From positions 62,001 through 126,000 of the forward strand of contig JAIQGE010000011.1 in assembly GCA_020072815.1 (NCBI GenBank): a stretch of 64,000 nucleotides of DNA, given 5' to 3'. A program made the translations under genes and the position numbers. Below are positions 41,364-49,188 of this stretch, one piece after another. Below the pieces are notes generated by a model. That model had not been told where the DNA came from and ran no database searches. It saw nothing but the letters and a program-made list of their open reading frames with translations. How positions within the stretch are numbered: position 1 is the first letter of the stretch; each line of letters begins with the position of its first letter. Origin of the DNA: Terriglobia bacterium (GTDB taxonomy: Bacteria > Acidobacteriota > Terriglobia > Terriglobales > Acidobacteriaceae).

Positions 41364-42518
41364 TCAAACCGCATGATAGGCGAAGCGCCGGTCCAGCCGG
41401 GCGGCAAAGGCGCGCTCCACCAGTTTGCCCATCTCACTGGTGCTGACCAAATGCTGCTGGCGCTGTTCCGATAGTCCTGGCGCGGATTCCTGCGGTGGGG
41501 CTTGTTGCGGCACAACCAGATCGGCGGTGCGATGTCCCGCTTGCAGCACGTGGCCAATGGCTTCTTCCAGGTCGGCGGCTTCCTGGGCCATGCCGGCGGA
41601 GTGGCGCAGCAACATGGCTGCGGAAGCAATCGCGCCCAGCGGGTTGGCGATGCCTTTTCCGGCGATGTCCGGCGCCGAGCCGTGCACCGGCTCGTATAAG
41701 TTGACTTCGCCGCCGATGGTCGCCGACCCCAGCATGCCCAGCGAACCGGTGATGGCCGCGGCTTCGTCGGAAAGAATGTCGCCAAAAAGATTTTCAGTCA
41801 AAATCACGTCAAAACGAGTCGGCGTGGTGATCAGGTGCATGGCGCAGGCGTCCACGTACATGTGGTCCAGCTGGACGTCAGGATAGTCGCGGGCCACGCC
41901 GATGACGGTGCGCCGCCACAGCTGCGAAGTTTCCAGCACGTTGGCTTTGTCCACGGACGTAACTTTCTTGCGCCGCGTGCGCGACTGCTCAAACGCCACG
42001 CGGGCCACGCGCTCAATTTCTTCCACGGAATAGCGCATGGTGTTGTGCGCCGAGTTGCCGTCAGCCGCAAAGCCGCGGGGATGGGCAAAATAAATTCCGC
42101 CCAGCAGTTCGCGGACAATGAGCACGTCCGCGCCCTTCACCCGCGAGGCGCGTAGCGGCGAGCAGTCGGCAATGGCCGGATAAGAAACCGCGGGACGCAG
42201 GTTGGCGAATCCGCCCAGCGCAGTGCGCAGGCGCAGCAGCCCGGCTTCAGGACGCTGCTCGCTGGAAAGATGATCAAACTCCGGCGTGCCCACGGCGCCC
42301 AGGAAGACAGCGTCGCTCAGCAGGCAGGATTGCAGAGTGGCGTCGGGCAAGGGCGTCTGGTGGGCGCGAATGGCCGCGCCGCCGACGGGCTTTTCGTCGA
42401 ACTGAAAGTCGCAATCGTAATAGTGAGTCAGCGTCTTCAGCGCGCGCACTGCTTCACGGCAAACTTCCGGGCCAACACCGTCGCCCGGAAGCATTGTGAT
42501 CTTGATCTTGATACGCAT
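41364..42518 (-). CDS. leuB: 3-isopropylmalate dehydrogenase
   Basis: [20 protein letters not shown] near the start, [27 protein letters not shown] and [24 protein letters not shown] identify the NAD-dependent dehydrogenase of leucine synthesis. At 384 residues it is about 25 longer than usual; the extra sits near the C-terminus as a Gln/Pro/Ser-rich stretch. It follows leuA by 28 bases. Confidence 0.96.
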   Translation of the reverse strand: MRIKIKITMLPGDGVGPEVCREAVRALKTLTHYYDCDFQFDEKPVGGAAIRAHQTPLPDATLQSCLLSDAVFLGAVGTPEFDHLSSEQRPEAGLLRLRTALGGFANLRPAVSYPAIADCSPLRASRVKGADVLIVRELLGGIYFAHPRGFAADGNSAHNTMRYSVEEIERVARVAFEQSRTRRKKVTSVDKANVLETSQLWRRTVIGVARDYPDVQLDHMYVDACAMHLITTPTRFDVILTENLFGDILSDEAAAITGSLGMLGSATIGGEVNLYEPVHGSAPDIAGKGIANPLGAIASAAMLLRHSAGMAQEAADLEEAIGHVLQAGHRTADLVVPQQAPPQESAPGLSEQRQQHLVSTSEMGKLVERAFAARLDRRFAYHAV

Positions 42519-42546
42519 GGCCCTGTAATACCTGATTCTCGGAAGA

Positions 42547-43734
42547 TTAGTTGGCCGCTGGTTGAAGAACTGAGGCCGGCCGTGGCGCCGCCGGCAGCAA
42601 GGAAATCAAGTCCTGGTCATAGATGTTCTTTTTGCTCTCCGCCAGCTTCATGAAGCGCATGTACACCGAATCCAGATCATGCTGCGCCACGGGGTGGCCC
42701 AACTCAGCCAGGCGCTTGCCCAGCGCGTGCCGCCCGGAGTGCTTGCCCAGGACCAGGTTGTTGCCGGGAACGCCCACGGACTCCGGCGTCATGATCTCAT
42801 AACACAGCGGATTGCTGATCACGCCGTGCTGGTGAATGCCGGCTTCATGGGCGAAGGCATTGCGCCCGACGATGGCCTTGTTGGGCTGCGGCTCAAAGCC
42901 GATCAGTTCGGCCAACAGCCGGCTGGTGGAGTAGATCTCGCGCGTGTTGATGCCGGTCTCATACGGCAACTGCTCCTGGCGGACGTTCAACGCCATGACA
43001 ATTTCTTCCAGCGACGCGTTGCCCGCGCGCTCGCCGATCCCGTTGATGGTGCATTCCACCTGGCGGGCGCCGGCCTGGATGGCGGCCAGCGTGTTCGCGA
43101 CAGCGAGGCCGAGGTCATTGTGGCAATGCGCGGAGATAGTTACTCTCTGGATTCCGTGTACGGTTTCGCGGATGGTTTCAATGAGGCGTCCGAATTCCTG
43201 CGGCAGCGTGTAACCTACCGTGTCCGGAATGTTGATTACGGTGGCGCCGGCGTCCACCGCGGCCTGCACGAAGCGGCAGAGGAAGTCCACGTCGGAGCGC
43301 GAAGCGTCTTCAGGAGAGAACTCCACGTCATCGCACAGCGACCGCGCGTAAGCCACTGCTTTGTAAACCTGATCGAGCGCCTGCTCGCGGGTGATCCGCA
43401 ACTTGCATTGCAAATGCAGATCAGAGCTGGCCAGGAATACGTGAATGCGCGGGCGGCGGGCGTGCTCCAGCGCGGCCCAGGCGCGGCGGATGTCCGGCTC
43501 CGCGGCGCGGGCCAGCCCGGCGATGATCGGCTGGCGAAGCTGCGAGGAGATCATGCGGACCGCGTGAAAATCGTCGTCAGAGGCGATGGGAAAGCCGGCT
43601 TCAATCACGTCCACGCCCAGCCCTTCCAGCTGGCACGCCATGCGCAGCTTTTCCCGGATGCCCATGCTGCAACCCGGCGCCTGCTCACCATCGCGCAACG
43701 TGGTGTCAAAGATCGAGATACGAGACCGCTGCAT
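42547..43734 (-). CDS. leuA: 2-isopropylmalate synthase, short form
   Basis: [16 protein letters not shown] is the metal-binding signature. [13 protein letters not shown] and [24 protein letters not shown] form the catalytic barrel, and [11 protein letters not shown] is the second conserved block. The enzyme condenses acetyl-CoA with 2-ketoisovalerate. At 395 residues it lacks the C-terminal LeuA dimer domain of about 120 residues that binds leucine. Its product may therefore escape feedback inhibition, unless it is a homocitrate- or methylthioalkylmalate-like variant. It is the first gene of the leu operon, divergent from a LysR gene. Confidence 0.9.
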   Translation of the reverse strand: MQRSRISIFDTTLRDGEQAPGCSMGIREKLRMACQLEGLGVDVIEAGFPIASDDDFHAVRMISSQLRQPIIAGLARAAEPDIRRAWAALEHARRPRIHVFLASSDLHLQCKLRITREQALDQVYKAVAYARSLCDDVEFSPEDASRSDVDFLCRFVQAAVDAGATVINIPDTVGYTLPQEFGRLIETIRETVHGIQRVTISAHCHNDLGLAVANTLAAIQAGARQVECTINGIGERAGNASLEEIVMALNVRQEQLPYETGINTREIYSTSRLLAELIGFEPQPNKAIVGRNAFAHEAGIHQHGVISNPLCYEIMTPESVGVPGNNLVLGKHSGRHALGKRLAELGHPVAQHDLDSVYMRFMKLAESKKNIYDQDLISLLPAAPRPASVLQPAAN

Positions 43735-43810
43735 AGCAAAGCCCTCCCCTGGTTGGAACTAGCCATGGTCAAGCCCCGGTCTACAATAAGTCAAATTTAT
43801 ATTTGTTGCA

Positions 43811-43839
43811 CTTAGCATAAGAAATGCTTATGTTATAAG
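43811..43839. promoter_or_regulatory. Candidate LysR operator in the leuA-lysR intergenic region
   Basis: CATAAG-AAATG-CTTATG (43816-43832) and the overlapping CTTAT-GTT-ATAAG (43827-43839) are perfect inverted repeats sharing one arm. They lie in the 158-bp space between the divergent leuA and LysR genes, the usual place for LysR-type binding sites. Confidence 0.6.
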
Positions 43840-43892
43840 CCGCGCCTTGGGGACACGAAAGCTGGCCGGCGCCAATATCAGGGAACACAATC

Positions 43893-44810
43893 ATGGATTT
43901 CTTTCAACTGGAAACGTTTCTTGCGGTAGCGCAGACGGGCAGCTTCTCCGGCGCGGCCAAAGTGGTCCACCGCACCCAGCCCGCAGTGAGCCAGGTGGTG
44001 CGCAAGTTGGAAGAGGAGATCGGCGAAGCGCTGTTTGACCGGTCTTTGGGGGGCGGCACGGTCACCGACGCTGGCCGCGTGCTGCAGGAGTACGCGCAGA
44101 AAATGCTCAACCTGCGGCGCGAAGCGCGGGCGTCACTGGAAGAGCTGCGCCAGTTTCAGCGCGGCATGCTGACCATCGCCGCCAACGAATTTACGTCACT
44201 ATACCTGCTGCGCGTGCTGGAGGAATACCGGCGGTTTTGTCCCATGATCAAAGTTGCGGTGCAGCGGTCACTGGCAAGCTCCATCGCCGCGCAAGTGGCC
44301 GACCACACGGTGGAACTGGGCGTGCTTTCGTTTCGTCCCGACGACGGCAACCTGCAATCGGTGGTGGTGTTCCGCGACGAACTGGTCTTCGTGGTGCCGC
44401 CCAAACATCCGTTGGCCAAGGCCAGGAGCGTGAGCATACGGCAGTTGGGAGCGGAGTCGTTCGTGGCGCACGCCGTGGTGTCGCCCTACCGGTTGAAGGT
44501 GCTGGAGGCGTTCGCGCGCCACAAAACCCCGCTCAACATGGACGTGGAAATGCCAACGCTCGAAGCCATCAAGCGCTTTGTGGCCGCGGGCAACGGCGTG
44601 GCCTTGGTGCCGCGAATCGCGGTGGAACCGGAGCTGGCGCGCGGTGACCTGATCGCTGTTCCGGTGAAGGAACTGAAGCTGGAGCGCAAACTGCGGATCA
44701 TCTATCGCAAAGGCGGACAACTCTCGCACGCCGCGCGGGCGTTCTTGCAGGTGGCGGAATCGGTGAGCACGAATGCCGGAGGGAGTTATTTGTTTCAGCA
44801 GGAAAAATGA
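43893..44810 (+). CDS. LysR-family transcriptional regulator
   Basis: The N-terminal winged helix reads MDFFQLETFLAVAQTGSFSGAAKVVHRTQPAVSQVVRKLEEEIGEALFDR, a textbook LysR DNA-binding domain. A periplasmic-binding-like sensor domain fills the remaining 210 residues (LTIAANEFTSLYLLRVLEEYRRF, ELGVLSFRPDD). It is divergent from the leu operon across inverted repeats, so control of leucine synthesis with a pathway intermediate as co-inducer is likely, but not proven. Confidence 0.93.
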   Translation: MDFFQLETFLAVAQTGSFSGAAKVVHRTQPAVSQVVRKLEEEIGEALFDRSLGGGTVTDAGRVLQEYAQKMLNLRREARASLEELRQFQRGMLTIAANEFTSLYLLRVLEEYRRFCPMIKVAVQRSLASSIAAQVADHTVELGVLSFRPDDGNLQSVVVFRDELVFVVPPKHPLAKARSVSIRQLGAESFVAHAVVSPYRLKVLEAFARHKTPLNMDVEMPTLEAIKRFVAAGNGVALVPRIAVEPELARGDLIAVPVKELKLERKLRIIYRKGGQLSHAARAFLQVAESVSTNAGGSYLFQQEK

Positions 44811-44829
44811 AAAGCAGCGGTTGGTCTTT

Positions 44830-44964
44830 TCTGAAATCCCGAGCGAAGCGAGGGATACCTATCGATTCCAGTGCTCCCGAGGGCCTGCCTTTGTGTTCCT
44901 GAAACGATATTGAGTTCATAGGGATCCCTCGGCCGATTCCCTTCGGCGGCCTCGGGATTTCAGA
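44830..44964. repeat. Nested inverted-repeat element (MITE-like)
   Basis: TCTGAAATCCCGAG (44830-44843) and CTCGGGATTTCAGA (44951-44964) are perfect inverted copies. Just inside, CGAGGGATACCTAT and ATAGGGATCCCTCG match at 13 of 14. The 135-bp unit has no gene, starts 20 bases after the LysR stop and ends 16 bases before the transposon's target duplication. It could be a small non-autonomous element or a terminator. Confidence 0.65.
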
Positions 44965-45025
44965 AGACTGCTAATTGCCATTTGCTAACGGAAGTATGTA
45001 CTTAACGCAAGGGTGAAAATACCAG

Positions 45026-45048
45026 ATCGTTTGCGTCATGCAAACGAT
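45026..45048. promoter_or_regulatory. Perfect 9-bp inverted repeat, candidate operator
   Basis: ATCGTTTGC-GTCAT-GCAAACGAT lies immediately upstream of TTGCTT (45050-45055), an 18-base spacer and TACAAT (45074-45079), which form the promoter of the winged-helix gene. Self-control by that protein is possible. Confidence 0.6.
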
Positions 45049-45089
45049 GTTGCTTGCAAATCCTCAATTCAGGTACAATTGTCGGCAGC

Positions 45090-45464
45090 ATGGCAAAAGA
45101 AGCCGAAATAACGCAGGCCGACATCCCGCGACTAAAGGCAGCGATCAAGCGCGACCTGGAAGCTGCACAAAATAACCTGGAAGCGATACAGCGCGAGTGG
45201 GAAGCACTTACGCTCATTGAGGCTCGGTTGCGGAGGTTGAGCGCACCTGAGTCGAAATATAATCGGCTGCGGGACTTAACTCTAGAAATTCTTCGGAAAG
45301 CGGGATGTCCCTTAAGTCCGGCAGAAATCGTGGAACGTGCGAAGCAACACGGATGGACGTTTAAATCTGACCGGAATGGATGGAGCAGTGTAAACAGTGT
45401 GCTCTCGCGCAGGAAAGGAAAAGATGTACGCAAGCTGCCTGACGGCACGTGGACTATCAAGTAG
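45090..45464 (+). CDS. Transposon-borne winged-helix (HARE-HTH-like) protein (124 aa)
   Basis: Residues 1-55 form a charged coiled coil (LKAAIKRDLEAAQNNLEAIQREWEALTLIEARLRRL). The second half looks like a HARE-type winged helix: LTLEILRKAGCPLSPAEIVERAKQHGW, SSVNSVLSRRKGKDVRKLPDGTWTIK. ATG 45090 lies 10 nt after TACAAT, so the message is nearly leaderless; the frame opens earlier at 45054 without support. It may regulate the transposon or its tRNA. It is transcribed toward the tRNA and transposase. Confidence 0.7.
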   Translation: MAKEAEITQADIPRLKAAIKRDLEAAQNNLEAIQREWEALTLIEARLRRLSAPESKYNRLRDLTLEILRKAGCPLSPAEIVERAKQHGWTFKSDRNGWSSVNSVLSRRKGKDVRKLPDGTWTIK

Positions 45465-45493
45465 TGGACTATGGCCCTGAGGCCATTAATAGT

Positions 45494-45582
45494 GCGGGTG
45501 TGGCGAAATTGGTAAACGCAGTAGCCTTGGAAGCTACTGGCGAGAAATCGCCATGAGGGTTCGAGGCCCTCCACCCGCACCA
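45494..45582 (+). tRNA. tRNA with leucine-type body and UGG anticodon
   Basis: Acceptor stem GCGGGTG pairs with CACCCGC, with A73 and encoded CCA. The D-arm is GCG-AAATTGGTAAA-CGC, the T-arm GAGGG-TTCGAGG-CCCTC, and a long variable arm GGCGA-GAAA-TCGCC makes it class II, as in tRNA-Leu. The anticodon stem GTAGC-GCTAC encloses CTTGGAA, so bases 34-36 are TGG (45528-45530), which reads proline CCN codons. Base pair G1-C72 is unlike bacterial tRNA-Pro (C1-G72). It lies inside the transposon. It could be charged with leucine and read proline codons; that is inference. Confidence 0.88.
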
Positions 45583-45599
45583 CAATTCTAAGCGTAGGG

Positions 45600-45630
45600 C
45601 ATTCGTGTACGAATGTCAAGGGTAATTTTT
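45600..45630 (+). terminator. Possible terminator after the tRNA
   Basis: CATTCG-TGTA-CGAATG is a 6-bp hairpin (45600-45615) followed within 10 bases by a T-run (TAATTTTTT). It would end the tRNA transcript before the transposase promoter. Confidence 0.5.
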
Positions 45631-45633
45631 TAC

Positions 45634-45661
45634 TTGACACAAGGCTTGCGCTAAGTATAAA
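45634..45661 (+). promoter_or_regulatory. Transposase promoter
   Basis: TTGACA (45634-45639), a 16-base spacer and TATAAA (45656-45661). The transposase ATG lies 9 nt further on, so the message may lack a 5' untranslated region. Confidence 0.72.
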
Positions 45662-45670
45662 ATTAGTCCC

Positions 45671-46624
45671 ATGAAAGACAAAAAGCACAGCCTCACAAGC
45701 TCCCCGATAATCAAAGAGATACCAGCAGCTTGCAGCAACGAGCTTGCAGCCGTGGAATTTCTTGAGCAGCAACGTTGGGGAAATTCGCCGTGCTGCATTC
45801 GCTGTGGGAGTGTGAACGTGTACAAGATGGTGGATGCCAAGACAAACGAACGCAACAATCGTTTCTTGTGGCGTTGCCATGACTGCAAAGAGCAGTACAC
45901 AGTCCGCATCGGGACAGTTTATGAGGAATCCCGAATTCCCCTTCGCCACTGGTGCTATGCGTTTTGGAGAGCCGCCACATCCAAAAAGGGTGTCTCTGCT
46001 CTGGAAATCAAACGGCAATGCCAGATCAGTTACAAGTCTGCCCTGTTCCTTATGAATCGAATCCGCTTCGCGATGGCCCCAGACGCCAACGCGCCTAAAC
46101 TGACCGGCATTGTCGAATGCGACGAAACTTATATCGGCCCCCGTCGGCCCCGTCACAAAGGAACCAGCAGACGCGGACGCGGCACCAGCAAGACTCCGGT
46201 TTTCGTGGCCGTGGAACGGGATGGACAGCTTCGCCGTCGCGTCATCGCAGACGTGACGATGGCAACGATAGGAAACGCAATTCGTGAGGAAGTTGACAGG
46301 CGCGCCCACTTGATGACGGACGAATTTACGGCTTATACCCGCGTCGGCCCAGAGTACGCGAAGCACAGCACTGTGTGTCATTCCACCAAGGAATATGCGC
46401 GGGGAGACGTTCACACGAACACGGCAGAAAGCAGCCATGCTCTTGTGAAACGCGGAATTGTGGGCATTTACCATAATGTCAGCCGCGAATATCTGCATCG
46501 TTATCTTTGGCAGTACGATTTCCTTTGGAACAATCGAAAGTTGAACGATGGAGAGCGCACCGTTCTTGCAATTCAGTCAGCAGAAGGCAAACGCCTCATG
46601 TATGCTGAACCAGCAAAGGCATAG
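45671..46624 (+). CDS. IS1595-family transposase
   Basis: The 317-residue protein has an N-terminal zinc ribbon (CCIRCGSVNVY, CHDCKEQYT), then the DDE-type catalytic domain: ECDETYIG, the TDEFTAY segment and NTAESSHALVKRGIVG, which supplies the last acidic/Asn position. A His-rich C-terminal helix (YHNVSREYLHRYLWQYDFLWNNR) is typical. It moves the element by cut-and-paste with 8-bp target duplication, as seen. It looks intact. Confidence 0.95.
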   Translation: MKDKKHSLTSSPIIKEIPAACSNELAAVEFLEQQRWGNSPCCIRCGSVNVYKMVDAKTNERNNRFLWRCHDCKEQYTVRIGTVYEESRIPLRHWCYAFWRAATSKKGVSALEIKRQCQISYKSALFLMNRIRFAMAPDANAPKLTGIVECDETYIGPRRPRHKGTSRRGRGTSKTPVFVAVERDGQLRRRVIADVTMATIGNAIREEVDRRAHLMTDEFTAYTRVGPEYAKHSTVCHSTKEYARGDVHTNTAESSHALVKRGIVGIYHNVSREYLHRYLWQYDFLWNNRKLNDGERTVLAIQSAEGKRLMYAEPAKA

Positions 46625-46630
46625 TCTCCC

Positions 46631-46783
46631 ATGCCCAAAACAGCCAAGCGCAAAAAGCCCAAGAAACAACGGGCCACTCCCGGCCCCAAGCCAGACACGC
46701 TCAAAATTGAGGGCGACTGGCGAGATGCGGTAAAGCAATCCCTGACGAAAAAGAAGCCGCCCGAAGGTTGGCCAAAAGGATGA
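46631..46783 (+). CDS. Small basic passenger protein of the transposon (50 aa)
   Basis: The protein begins MPKTAKRKKPKKQRATPGPKP and ends KKKPPEGWPKG. It lies 6 bases after the transposase and 4 before the next gene. Such small basic proteins often accompany IS1595-type transposases in environmental genomes, from general recollection. The Lys/Arg-rich start suggests nucleic acid binding. Confidence 0.7.
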   Translation: MPKTAKRKKPKKQRATPGPKPDTLKIEGDWRDAVKQSLTKKKPPEGWPKG

Positions 46784-46787
46784 ATAC

Positions 46788-47189
46788 ATGACTGAGCAAC
46801 GACGGAGATTGCGGTGTTTTGGCTGCTCGCAGCCGATTGAGCTTCCACATCAAAGCCCACAACAAAAGGCAACCGACGCATGGCCGATAACAATCGTCTG
46901 CCGTAACTGTGGGCGGCTGGCATCTTATTCGATACAGGACATCCTCTATGAAGAAATCCCTATTCCCGCCCAAAGCCTCCAAATCGATGTTCTATGGTGC
47001 GTAACGTTTCAATGTGCTTATCAAAACTGTTCTGCACCAAAGCGGAACGTATATACGAACTGTGGACAATCTCAGATAGATGACGCACCGAATTTTGTCC
47101 TAGGTTCAATAGAAGCTGTCTGCTGCGACAAAGGCCACCCATTCAAGATTGGCAATTTGGATTCCGTTCATCACGTCACCAACATTTGA
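46788..47189 (+). CDS. Transposon passenger zinc-ribbon protein (133 aa)
   Basis: Cys pairs LRCFGCSQP, VCRNCGRL, FQCAYQNCSAPK and AVCCDKGH suggest two zinc-binding sites. No family is recognised. It is the last gene before the right end of the element and shares the transposase transcript. Confidence 0.65.
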   Translation: MTEQRRRLRCFGCSQPIELPHQSPQQKATDAWPITIVCRNCGRLASYSIQDILYEEIPIPAQSLQIDVLWCVTFQCAYQNCSAPKRNVYTNCGQSQIDDAPNFVLGSIEAVCCDKGHPFKIGNLDSVHHVTNI

Positions 47190-47266
47190 GCGCGGTTGGG
47201 AGCCGCGATATCCCGCCGCGTCCCGCGATTGCGTAAAATACATACTTCCGTTTGCTAATTGCTTCT

Positions 47267-48439
47267 TCAGTACTTCGGCACCTTCGGGTCTACCCTGTCC
47301 GCCCAGGCCAGGATTCCACCCGCCAGGTTCTTCGCTTTGGTGAAACCGGCCTGGCGCAAAAAAGCCACGGCGCGCGCGCTGCGGACGCCGGAACGGCAAT
47401 GGACCACCATCTCCTTGGCCGGATCTAGTTCGCTGACGCGCTTGGACAGATCGTTGAGCGGGATGAGGTGGCCGTTGAGGTTGCAGATCTGGTATTCGTG
47501 GGCCTCGCGCACGTCCAGGATGAAGATGTCGTCCTTGGCGTCAAGCCGCTGCTTCAGTTCTTCCACACTGATTTCAGGTATGCCGGTCTGGTTCACAGGT
47601 GTCTCCTGTCCGCGCAATCCGCAGAATTCTTCGTAATCAATAAGTTTAGTGACGGTGGGGTGGTCGCCGCAAACCACACAGTCAGGATTTTTGCGCAGCT
47701 TGAGTTCGCGGAACTTCATGCCGAGGGCGTCCACCAGCAGCAGGCGTCCGATCAGCGGCTGCCCGCTGCCCAGAATGAGTTTGATGACTTCCGTGGCCTG
47801 GATCAAGCCGACCAGTCCGGGCAAAATGCCGAGCACTCCGCCTTCCGCGCAGGAAGGGACCAGCCCGGGCGGAGGCGGCTCGGGATAAAGGCAGCGGTAG
47901 CAGGGCCCGTCTTTGGCGGCGAACACGCTGGCCTGGCCCTCAAAGCGGAAAATGGAGCCGTACACGTTGGGCTTGCCGGTGAAGACGCAAGCGTCATTGA
48001 CCAGGAAGCGCGTGGGGAAGTTGTCCGTGCCGTCCACAATGATGTCAAAGCCGGCGAAGATCTCCAGCGCGTTGTCGCTGGTGAGCTTGGCGTTAAACGT
48101 CTGCACGTTGACGAAAGGATTGATGGCCGCAATCTTTTCCCGCGCTGACTCCAGCTTGGGACGCCCCACGTCACTGGTGAAGTGGATCACCTGGCGCTGC
48201 AGGTTGGTGAAATCCACGACGTCGAAGTCCACCAGCCCCAGCGTGCCCACGCCGGCGGCGGAAAGATACAGAGCCAGCGGCGAGCCCAGCCCTCCGGTGC
48301 CGATGCAGAGCACGCGCGCAGCCTTGAGCTTTTGCTGGCCCTCCATGCCCACTTCCGGCATGATCAGGTGCCGGGAGTAACGCAGGACCTCCTGGTTGTT
48401 CAATGCGGGAAGGGATTCAGGCGCCAAAGTGGTGGCCAT
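47267..48439 (-). CDS. moeB: MoeB/ThiF-type adenylyltransferase with rhodanese domain
   Basis: Residues about 1-250 form the E1-like domain: EVLRYSRHLIMPEVGMEGQQKLKAARVLCIGTGGLGSPLALYLSAAGVG, DNFPTRFLVNDAC and zinc cysteines CYRCLYP and CVVCGDHP. Residues about 285-385 are a rhodanese with the active Cys in VVHCRSGVRSARAV. It adenylates the Gly-Gly tail of a MoaD/ThiS-like protein and can pass on persulfide sulfur. The likely partner is the sulfur carrier at 32280. Its short Cys-containing leader and a hairpin over its ribosome binding site lie upstream. The transposon inserted just after its stop. Confidence 0.92.
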   Translation of the reverse strand: MATTLAPESLPALNNQEVLRYSRHLIMPEVGMEGQQKLKAARVLCIGTGGLGSPLALYLSAAGVGTLGLVDFDVVDFTNLQRQVIHFTSDVGRPKLESAREKIAAINPFVNVQTFNAKLTSDNALEIFAGFDIIVDGTDNFPTRFLVNDACVFTGKPNVYGSIFRFEGQASVFAAKDGPCYRCLYPEPPPPGLVPSCAEGGVLGILPGLVGLIQATEVIKLILGSGQPLIGRLLLVDALGMKFRELKLRKNPDCVVCGDHPTVTKLIDYEEFCGLRGQETPVNQTGIPEISVEELKQRLDAKDDIFILDVREAHEYQICNLNGHLIPLNDLSKRVSELDPAKEMVVHCRSGVRSARAVAFLRQAGFTKAKNLAGGILAWADRVDPKVPKY

Positions 48440-48443
48440 ACAG

Positions 48444-48480
48444 ATTTCCTTTCATTGCTCAAGGAGCTTAGCTTGGAAAT
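48444..48480 (-). promoter_or_regulatory. Hairpin masking the moeB ribosome binding site
   Basis: On the minus strand ATTTCC (48480-48475) is complementary to GGAAAT (48449-48444), which contains the GGA of the AAGGAAA ribosome binding site. The Cys-containing leader lies just upstream, so ribosome position could free or mask the site. The stem is only 6 bp. Confidence 0.4.
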
Positions 48481-48510
48481 GGTCCTCAGGGAAAGCGCAG
48501 ACGCGCGGGG

Positions 48511-48549
48511 CTAGCGAGGCAGGCGGCACATTCGACAAAACCAAAGCAT
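48511..48549 (-). CDS. Short Cys-containing leader peptide before moeB
   Basis: ATG 48549 lies 6 nt after TATAAT (48561-48556, minus) and opens MLWFCRMCRLPR, a 12-residue frame ending at TAG. Its CRMCR core resembles the CCRC core of the leader before sulfite reductase. No terminator follows, but a hairpin over the moeB ribosome binding site does. The peptide is short, so chance is not excluded. Confidence 0.5.
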   Translation of the reverse strand: MLWFCRMCRLPR

Positions 48550-48564
48550 GACAACATTATAACG

Positions 48565-49023
48565 TTACAGAGCTATTTTGAGCGGCTGCTGGTTGGCGAC
48601 AATCTCAATTTCTTCCGGCTGCAGCTCCTTACGCTCCTCCTGGCCCAGCAACTCGAAAGACTGTGTGGCGCGAGAGCTCCCGCGCTCCACGCTGGTGATC
48701 ACGTAAGAGCAATTGAACCAGTAAGCTTCCTCCAGGTCGGTGGGCGAGGGGTGGGGCGGATGGTCAGGATGCGAGTGATAAAAGCCGATGATGTCTTCGC
48801 CGCGGCTCTTGGCCAGCTTTTGGGCGTTAATAACTTGCTGCGGCTTGATGCTGTAGCGGTTCGCGGGCGAGTCCGACCGCGCGTTTTCGCAGGTGACGGT
48901 CATGGTCACCAGGCGATGGCCTTCCAGAAAGTTGCCCAGTAGGATGCCGCAACATTCGTTGGGATAGCTGCGTTCGGCTTCCCAGCGGATCAAATCGTAG
49001 TCCGCCTTGCTGATCTTCAGCAT
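48565..49023 (-). CDS. JAMM/Mov34 (M67) metallopeptidase, Mec-like
   Basis: The 152-residue MPN+ protein shows the catalytic Glu in NECCGILLG and the zinc signature GFYHSHPDHPPHPSPTD. Bacterial members, such as Mec+ of Mycobacterium, cut a new cysteine off the CysO sulfur-carrier C-terminus. ATG 49023 has AGGAG upstream; the frame opens earlier without support. It lies upstream of moeB on the same strand, with a separate leader promoter between them. Confidence 0.9.
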   Translation of the reverse strand: MLKISKADYDLIRWEAERSYPNECCGILLGNFLEGHRLVTMTVTCENARSDSPANRYSIKPQQVINAQKLAKSRGEDIIGFYHSHPDHPPHPSPTDLEEAYWFNCSYVITSVERGSSRATQSFELLGQEERKELQPEEIEIVANQQPLKIAL

Positions 49024-49188
49024 AAGGGTCTCCTGGCAAGTGGCGCGGATTTTCCACAAGCTTGCCGGCCAGGACAAGCCCCGTCACAAAATCAAAGCGG
49101 AGCGACGAACTGCTCCAGACGAAGGGCACTCATCTTAGACGATTCGCCCAGGGATTGCATCATTGTTGCAGCAATTTTTGTTGGAAAA

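Larger units (their letters stand above)
44989..47250. mobile_element. IS1595-type transposon with passenger genes
   Basis: Inverted termini CGGAAGTATGTACTTAACGC (44989 on) and the complement of CGTAAAATACATACTTCCG (47250 inward) match with two differences over 20 bases. An 8-bp direct repeat TTTGCTAA flanks the unit on each side (44981-44988 and 47251-47258), the duplication length typical for IS1595. Inside lie a winged-helix gene, a tRNA gene, the transposase and two small genes, 2262 bp in all. Insertion was 9-17 bases from the moeB stop. Confidence 0.88.

Noticed and set aside
45494-45582. Reading the tRNA as tRNA-Ser (GGA)
   Set aside because: Shifting the loop by one base to give GGA would break the perfect anticodon stem GTAGC/GCTAC; A73 and the D-arm also favour leucine over serine.
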